Assembly: GCA_050250915.1 (NCBI GenBank)
Contig: JBFWNT010000008.1
Coordinates: forward strand, 62,001 to 126,000
From: Miltoncostaea sp050250915
GTDB taxonomy: Bacteria; Actinomycetota; Thermoleophilia; Miltoncostaeales; Miltoncostaeaceae
Length of the DNA: 64,000 bases
Reading direction: 5' to 3'
Shown here: positions 59,507 to 64,000 of the stretch, piece after piece
How positions within the stretch are numbered: the first letter of the stretch is position 1
Layout of the letters: every line of letters begins with the position of its first letter
The notes under the pieces: generated by a model
Told to the model about the DNA's origin: nothing
The model's database searches: none
What the model saw: only the letters and a program-made list of their open reading frames with translations
Translations under genes and position numbers: made by a program

Positions 59507-61141
59507 ATGTCGCAGCGCCTCCGCCTCCCGCTCGCCGCCGCGCTGGTCGTCGCCGCCGCGGCCGCGCCCGTCGCAGGGGCGCCGGAGGTCCCGTGGACGC
59601 CCATCGCCGGGACGGTCCCCGGCCTGGCCGGCGACGGCGGCCCGGCGACCCAGGCGCGCCTCGCCGACCCCGGCGGGCAGACGGTGCTGGGCGACGGGTC
59701 CGTGCTGATCGCCGACACCGGCAACAGCCGCATCCGCCGCATCGCGCCGAACGGGATCATCACGACCGTCGCGGGCGACGACGACGGCCTCGCGGGCGAC
59801 GGCGGGCCGGCGAGCGCGGCGCTGCTCTCCTTCCCCACCGACGTCGCCGCCACCCCGGACGGCGGCTACCTGATCGCCGACGCCGGCAACGACCGCATCC
59901 GCAAGGTCTCGGCGACCGGGATCATCACGACGATCGCCGGCACCGACCGCGGCTTCCTGGGCGACGGCGGGCCCGCCGTGGCGGCGAAGCTCGACACGCC
60001 GCGCGAGCTGGCGCTCCAGGCCGACGGCGGGATCCTGGTGGCCGACGCGGGCAACGACCGCGTCCGGCGGATCGCCCCGAACGGCGTCATCACCACCGTC
60101 GCCGGCGGCGGCGCCGGCGGGGACGGCGGCCCGGCGACGCAGGCCCGGCTGGACGAGCCGAGCGGCGTGGCCGTGATGCCCGACGGCGGGTTCCTGATCG
60201 CCGACACCGGCAACGGTCGCATCCGCCGCGTCACCCCGAACGGCGTCATCACCACCTTCGCCGGGACCACGTCGGGCTTCGCCGGCGACGCGGGCCGGGC
60301 CGGCGCGGCCGAGCTGGCGCGGCCGTCCGACGTGGTGACGCTGCCGAACGGCGGCGCCCTGATCGCCGACACCGGCAACGGTCGCATCCGCCGCGTCACC
60401 CCGCTCGGCGCCATCTTCACCGTCACCTCCGGGATCGGGTCGCCCACCGCGATCACCACCCTGGCCGGCGGCGGCGCGCTGCTGAGCGAGGCCTCGACCG
60501 GCCGCATCGGCCGCATCCCGGGCCTGGGCCGGCCGCCCGACCCCACCGAGGCGCAGTCGATCGGCGTCGACCGCACCCAGGGCGCGGTGACCGTCACCCG
60601 CGGCCCGGGCGGCGACGCCGTGCCGCTGGAGGAGCCGGACCTGGCCGTCAACCGGTCGAGCGTCGACGCCACCAGGGGCCGGATCGCCCTCACCGTCCAG
60701 CGACGGCGCGGCGTGGGCCTGGCGACCGCCGACGTCGGCGGAGGCACGTTCACGGTCCGCCAGTCGGCGACCGGCGACGCCATCGCCGACCTCACGCTCA
60801 CCGGCGCGATCACCGGCTGCCCGGCGCCGCGGTCGGCCGCCGGCCGGGCCCAGGAGGACGCGAAGCCCAGGAAGCGGAAGCGGGGCAACCGCCGCATCGA
60901 CATCCGGGTGAAGGGCAAGTACCGCACCCGCGGCGACAACGCCTCGGCCATCGCGAGCGGCACCCGCTGGATCATGATCGACGCGTGCGACCGGACCGTC
61001 ATCACGGTGACGGAAGGCGTCGTGAAGGTGCGCGACTACCGGCTCGACCGGGTCGTCCGCGTGAAGGCCGGGCGCACCTACGTCGCGCTCTCGCGGGCCG
61101 CCGCCCGCGCCGCGGCCCGCGCCGCGAAGCCCTCCCGCTGA
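59507..61141 (+). CDS. Secreted NHL-repeat protein, paralogue of 48725
   Basis: 544 residues. Signal peptide (LPLAAALVVAAAAAPVAGAPE). Six NHL blades with LIADTGNSRIRRIAPNGIITTVAG and GDGGPATQARLDEPSGVAVMPDGG motifs. Residues about 350-540 are a beta-rich region with a FecR-like end (KGKYRTRGDNASAIASGTRWIMIDAC, VKVRDYRLDRVVRVKAGRTYVAL), which in other proteins responds to or coats surface polymers. Leaderless ATG. Ten bases ahead of the methyltransferase gene. Confidence 0.85.
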   Translation: MSQRLRLPLAAALVVAAAAAPVAGAPEVPWTPIAGTVPGLAGDGGPATQARLADPGGQTVLGDGSVLIADTGNSRIRRIAPNGIITTVAGDDDGLAGDGGPASAALLSFPTDVAATPDGGYLIADAGNDRIRKVSATGIITTIAGTDRGFLGDGGPAVAAKLDTPRELALQADGGILVADAGNDRVRRIAPNGVITTVAGGGAGGDGGPATQARLDEPSGVAVMPDGGFLIADTGNGRIRRVTPNGVITTFAGTTSGFAGDAGRAGAAELARPSDVVTLPNGGALIADTGNGRIRRVTPLGAIFTVTSGIGSPTAITTLAGGGALLSEASTGRIGRIPGLGRPPDPTEAQSIGVDRTQGAVTVTRGPGGDAVPLEEPDLAVNRSSVDATRGRIALTVQRRRGVGLATADVGGGTFTVRQSATGDAIADLTLTGAITGCPAPRSAAGRAQEDAKPRKRKRGNRRIDIRVKGKYRTRGDNASAIASGTRWIMIDACDRTVITVTEGVVKVRDYRLDRVVRVKAGRTYVALSRAAARAAARAAKPSR

Positions 61142-61151
61142 GCCGCCGGGC

Positions 61152-61880
61152 GTGCCGCGGCTCTACGCCGACCTGGCCGACTGGTACCACCTGGTCACCC
61201 CGCCGGCGGACTACGCGGAGGAGGCCGACCACGTCGCGCGCCTGCTGGCCGCGGCCCGTCCCGCGCCGCCCGCGACGATGCTCGAGCTGGGTTGCGGCGG
61301 GGGGAACCTCGCCTCCCACCTCACGGTCCCGGAGCTGGTGCTGACCGACCTGTCCGAGGACATGCTGCGCGTGAGCCGGCGCCTCAACCCGGGCCGCGAG
61401 CACGTGCGGGGCGACATGCGCACCCTGCGCCTCGGTCGCCGCTTCGACGCGCTGCTGGTGCACGACGCGGTCGACTACATGCTCACCGAGGAGGACCTCG
61501 GCGCGGCCCTGGCGACCGTCGCCGCCCACCTGGCCCCCGGCGGCGCCGCCGTGCTGATGCCCGACGCGACGGCCGAGACGTTCGCCCCCGGCTCGTCCCA
61601 CGGCGGCGACGACGGCGACGACGGCCGCGGCGTCCGCTACCTGGAGTGGGTGCGCGAGCCGGCGCCCGGCGCCACGACCTACGACATGGACTTCGTGTTC
61701 CTGCTGCGTGAGCGGGACGGCGCGACCCGGGTCGTCCACGACCCGCACGTCTGCGGCCTGTTCCCGCAGTCCACCTGGGACCGGCTGATCGCCGCCGCCG
61801 GCCTCGTGCCGGTCGACGTCTCGGACGTCGCCGACCCCTGGCCGGGCGAGCACGTCCCGATGGTGGTCCGCCCCGCCTGA
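61152..61880 (+). CDS. Class I SAM-dependent methyltransferase
   Basis: 242 residues. ATMLELGCGGGNLASHL is motif I, LVLTDLSEDMLRVSRRLNPG motif II, and DALLVHDAVDYMLTEEDLGAAL motif IV. The C-terminus (RDGATRVVHDPHVCGLFPQSTWDRLIAAAGL) is like methyltransferase domain 25 members of unknown substrate. GTG start 11 bases from the NHL stop, so probably co-transcribed. Confidence 0.92.
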   Translation: MPRLYADLADWYHLVTPPADYAEEADHVARLLAAARPAPPATMLELGCGGGNLASHLTVPELVLTDLSEDMLRVSRRLNPGREHVRGDMRTLRLGRRFDALLVHDAVDYMLTEEDLGAALATVAAHLAPGGAAVLMPDATAETFAPGSSHGGDDGDDGRGVRYLEWVREPAPGATTYDMDFVFLLRERDGATRVVHDPHVCGLFPQSTWDRLIAAAGLVPVDVSDVADPWPGEHVPMVVRPA

Positions 61881-61887
61881 GCGGGCC

Positions 61888-62541
61888 TCAGCGGCCGCGC
61901 CGGGCGAGCCCCTCGCGATCGACCACGACGGTGCGCCCGCGGGCGAGCCGGACGGTGCCGCGCGCCTCCTCCTCGCGCAGCACCCGGTTGACCGTGGCGC
62001 GTGACGTGCCGGCCAGGCCGGCCAGGTCCTCCTGGCGCAGCGGGATGGTCACCTCGCCGCCCTCCGGCGCGTACGCGTCGGCCAGCTCGGCCACCCGGCG
62101 CCGGATGCGGCGGTCGGCGGGGAGGTACAGCGCCTCCAGCAGGTTGCCGGTGAGGCGGCGCACCTGCTCGGCCAGGATCGCGGTGACGACGTCGGTGACG
62201 CTGGGGTGGCGGTCGCGGAGGGCCTCGAAGTCGGGGCGGTGGATGGAGCGGGTCTCCCCCGCCTCGATCGCCTCCACCGTCGCGCTGCGGCGCCCGTCCG
62301 ACTCGAGCAGCGCCAGCTCGCCGAACAGGTCGCCGGGCCCGAGGATGGTGAGCACGGCCACGTCGGCGAGCGCGGTCTGGACGCGCACGGCGAACCGGCC
62401 GCTCACCACCAGGTGGAGGGTGTCGGCCGGGTCGCCCATGTGGAACACGACCTCCCCGCGGCGGAACGTGCGCCGGCGGGCGATCTGCAGCAGCCGCTGC
62501 ACGTCGTCGCCCGGGACGCCGGCGAGGAGGGCCCATTCCAC
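61888..62541 (-). CDS. Crp/Fnr-family transcriptional regulator
   Basis: 217 residues. cNMP-binding fold: FRRGEVVFHMGDPADTLHLVVSGRFAVRV and GDLFGELALLESDGRRSATVEAIEAG, with the GELAL...R-S-A-T pocket that in Crp holds cAMP. C-terminal winged helix: IPLRQEDLAGLAGTSRATVNRVLREEEARG. The phosphate-contacting Arg is present, so cyclic nucleotide binding is plausible; the CHASE2 cyclase at 57596 is a candidate source. GTG 62541 with TAGGGT 6 bases upstream. Confidence 0.95.
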   Translation of the reverse strand: MEWALLAGVPGDDVQRLLQIARRRTFRRGEVVFHMGDPADTLHLVVSGRFAVRVQTALADVAVLTILGPGDLFGELALLESDGRRSATVEAIEAGETRSIHRPDFEALRDRHPSVTDVVTAILAEQVRRLTGNLLEALYLPADRRIRRRVAELADAYAPEGGEVTIPLRQEDLAGLAGTSRATVNRVLREEEARGTVRLARGRTVVVDREGLARRGR

Positions 62542-62547
62542 GGCCCG

Positions 62548-62553
62548 ACCCTA
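62548..62553 (-). promoter_or_regulatory. -10 element of the Crp/Fnr gene
   Basis: Minus-strand TAGGGT, 6 bases before GTG 62541. Confidence 0.5.
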
Positions 62554-62567
62554 CCCGCCGCGGCGGC

Positions 62568-63929
62568 TCAGGGCTTCACGGTCACCGTCACGATCGCCGG
62601 GAGGCTCACCCGGCCGCCGGCCCGGAGGGTCAGGCTCAGGCGGTAGGTGCCCGGCACGCGGCCGCGGCCGGAGAAGAGGATGGTCCTGGCGCCGGCCCCG
62701 AGGCCGGCCTTCGTGATGGTGGTGACCGGGACGAACCGGGTGCAGCGGGGGGCGCCGTTGCGGATGAGCGTCCGGGTGGGCGCGGCGCAGACGCCGGTGG
62801 CCCTGCGGCGCCCGACGGCGGCCCGGGAGACGGCCATCCGCAGGTTCCCCGGATCGGAGAGCGTCGCCGTGACCACGGCGGGCGCGGCGCGGCGGGTGCG
62901 CTTGACCGACTTCGGCGCGACGGTCGCGGTGAGCGACGGGAGGCCGGCCGTGCCGCCGCCCCCGCGGGCGGTGACGACCACGGCGCCCTGCGCGGTCCGC
63001 ACCTCCGGGCCCACCGTGGCCGTGAGCGTGACCGGGTAGGTCCCGGGCGCCGTCCCGGCGGGGACCGAGACGCTCACGGCCGCGTCGGTCGTCGCGCCCG
63101 GCGCCAGCACCAGCGAGCCGGGGGCGGCGGTCGCGGCGCCGCCCGGCAGGACGGTCGTCGCCGACAGGACCGCGGTCGGGCTGCCGGCCGTGCCCGGCGA
63201 CGTCCGCAGGGTGAACGGCACGCTCGCGACCGCGCCCGGGGCGACCGGGGCGGCGGCGCGGGCGGCGATCCCCAGATCGCTCACCTGGAGGGTCTTGAAG
63301 GACGTCACGTCGTTCGGGATGGGCGAGTCGATGCAGACGCCGCCGTCGCTGACGGCGAAGGGGCTGTCGCCGCAGCTGACCGGCCGGTTCGGGTCGTTCT
63401 GGGCGTCCGCCTCGCGGGCGCCGACGACCACCAGGTAGGCGTAGGTCGAGACGGGCGTCCCGTCGGCGGCGACCGGCATACCGAAGCGCGTGATGATCGA
63501 ACCCTGCGTCACCGTCCCGGTGGACGTGAACTTGGACGAGATGTAGCCGAACCACTGCTGGCCGGCAGGGGCCGGTGACAGGCGCTGGAGCTCGGCCGTG
63601 TAGCTGGGGCTCGGCGTGAACAGCGGGCCCAGGCCGTCGTCGTCGAAGAACCGCAGCGTCGCCGGCGGCTTGGAGCCGGTCGTGGCGCGGTAGGCGATCA
63701 GCACCTGCGAGTCGACGTTCGCGTTCGCGTTCGGCGTGAGGGTCGAGTTGCCGCCGTTGTCGGCGCAGCCGGTGGATCCGGAGCGGCAGATGACGGATGT
63801 GATCTGCACCCCGCCGATCGATGTGGTCTGCGAGCCCGTGAACGACTTGAGGTTCACGCAGCCCGCGAGGGCGAAGGCTCCTGCGACCGCGGCGAGCGCG
63901 ATCAGGAGGCGGCGGGGGGTGCGGTGCAC
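62568..63929 (-). CDS. Large beta-rich lipoprotein, unknown
   Basis: 453 residues. Lipobox LLIALAAVAGAFALAGC. Residues 30-230 are of unknown fold with four Cys (SVICRSGSTGCADNGG; VSCGDSPFAVSDGGVCIDSP) and a repeated Ser/Thr-rich pattern. Residues 230-350 are an Ig-like domain of the type found at NEW3/CARDB ends (VAPGAVASVPFTLRTSPGTAG; VPAGTAPGTYPVTLTATVG). The tail is another beta domain (GRVPGTYRLSLTLRAGGRVSLP). GTG 63929 with AAAGGA 8 bases upstream. Probably a cell-surface protein. Confidence 0.75.
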   Translation of the reverse strand: MHRTPRRLLIALAAVAGAFALAGCVNLKSFTGSQTTSIGGVQITSVICRSGSTGCADNGGNSTLTPNANANVDSQVLIAYRATTGSKPPATLRFFDDDGLGPLFTPSPSYTAELQRLSPAPAGQQWFGYISSKFTSTGTVTQGSIITRFGMPVAADGTPVSTYAYLVVVGAREADAQNDPNRPVSCGDSPFAVSDGGVCIDSPIPNDVTSFKTLQVSDLGIAARAAAPVAPGAVASVPFTLRTSPGTAGSPTAVLSATTVLPGGAATAAPGSLVLAPGATTDAAVSVSVPAGTAPGTYPVTLTATVGPEVRTAQGAVVVTARGGGGTAGLPSLTATVAPKSVKRTRRAAPAVVTATLSDPGNLRMAVSRAAVGRRRATGVCAAPTRTLIRNGAPRCTRFVPVTTITKAGLGAGARTILFSGRGRVPGTYRLSLTLRAGGRVSLPAIVTVTVKP

Positions 63930-64000
63930 GAGCGGCGTCCTTTCCGACGGTGTCGTCGCGCGACCGTATGTCGGCGGGTCGCGCCGCGTCACCCCTCGGA

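Overview
This is a GC-rich (about 73%) actinobacterial chromosome segment, most likely from class Thermoleophilia. That placement is an inference. It rests on the uvrC-rapZ-yvcK and gap-pgk-tpiA blocks in the actinobacterial order, GTG-rich starts with GTGA/ATGA overlaps, an actinobacterial-type LexA box, and many secreted NHL or RTX-repeat proteins. No rRNA, transposase, integrase or CRISPR array is visible.

Layout. 0-1 kb: the 5' part of a DUF4365 gene lies beyond the 3' end of a tRNA-Gly(CCC) gene, as at an island edge. 1-5.5 kb: a 12-residue-repeat ORF, a carbonic anhydrase with a zinc-finger tail, a FUSC-like membrane protein and a secreted HET-C-like/VWA/RTX protein. 5.5-12 kb: argS, an SSI-like lipoprotein, rlmH, an M48 protease, and a phosphoesterase / cysteine-desulfurase homologue / TusA operon whose NifS-like member lacks the PLP lysine; then a DUF4396 gene behind a CsoR/RcnR-like operator. 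12-17.4 kb: DUF4386, a LexA-box radical SAM gene, RsgA and a flavin-fold oxidase. 17.4-27.8 kb: gpmI-tpiA-pgk-gap, then SNase, DUF2510 and DUF1097 genes where whiA is normally found, then yvcK-rapZ-uvrC. 27.9-33.7 kb: an HxlR / MFS / nitroreductase group and small enzymes and lipoproteins. 33.7-39.1 kb: Tad-like envelope genes with a pseudopilin/VanY/SLT fusion, a coiled-coil protein and thrS. 39-51 kb: PD40/RTX protein, FTR1, a two-component system with two small coupled genes, a MacB-like ABC exporter, NHL and RTX proteins. 51-54 kb: MarR-MFS and a roughly 1-kb non-coding inverted repeat array. 54-64 kb: a cytidylate-kinase-like protein, an amino-acid ABC transporter, a CHASE2 adenylate cyclase, NHL protein, methyltransferase, Crp/Fnr regulator and a lipoprotein.

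Expression. About twenty genes have a TANNNT -10 element 6 to 10 bases before the start codon and no Shine-Dalgarno sequence, so leaderless mRNA appears to be a main mode here. Several genes have no ATG, GTG or TTG where homology requires a start; CTG (9404, 52829) and ACG (3163) fit ribosome-site or promoter spacing. Within operons, consecutive genes usually overlap by four bases. Cell-surface and secreted functions make up an unusually large share of the window. Core genes (argS, thrS, glycolysis, uvrC, rlmH, rsgA) are intact.
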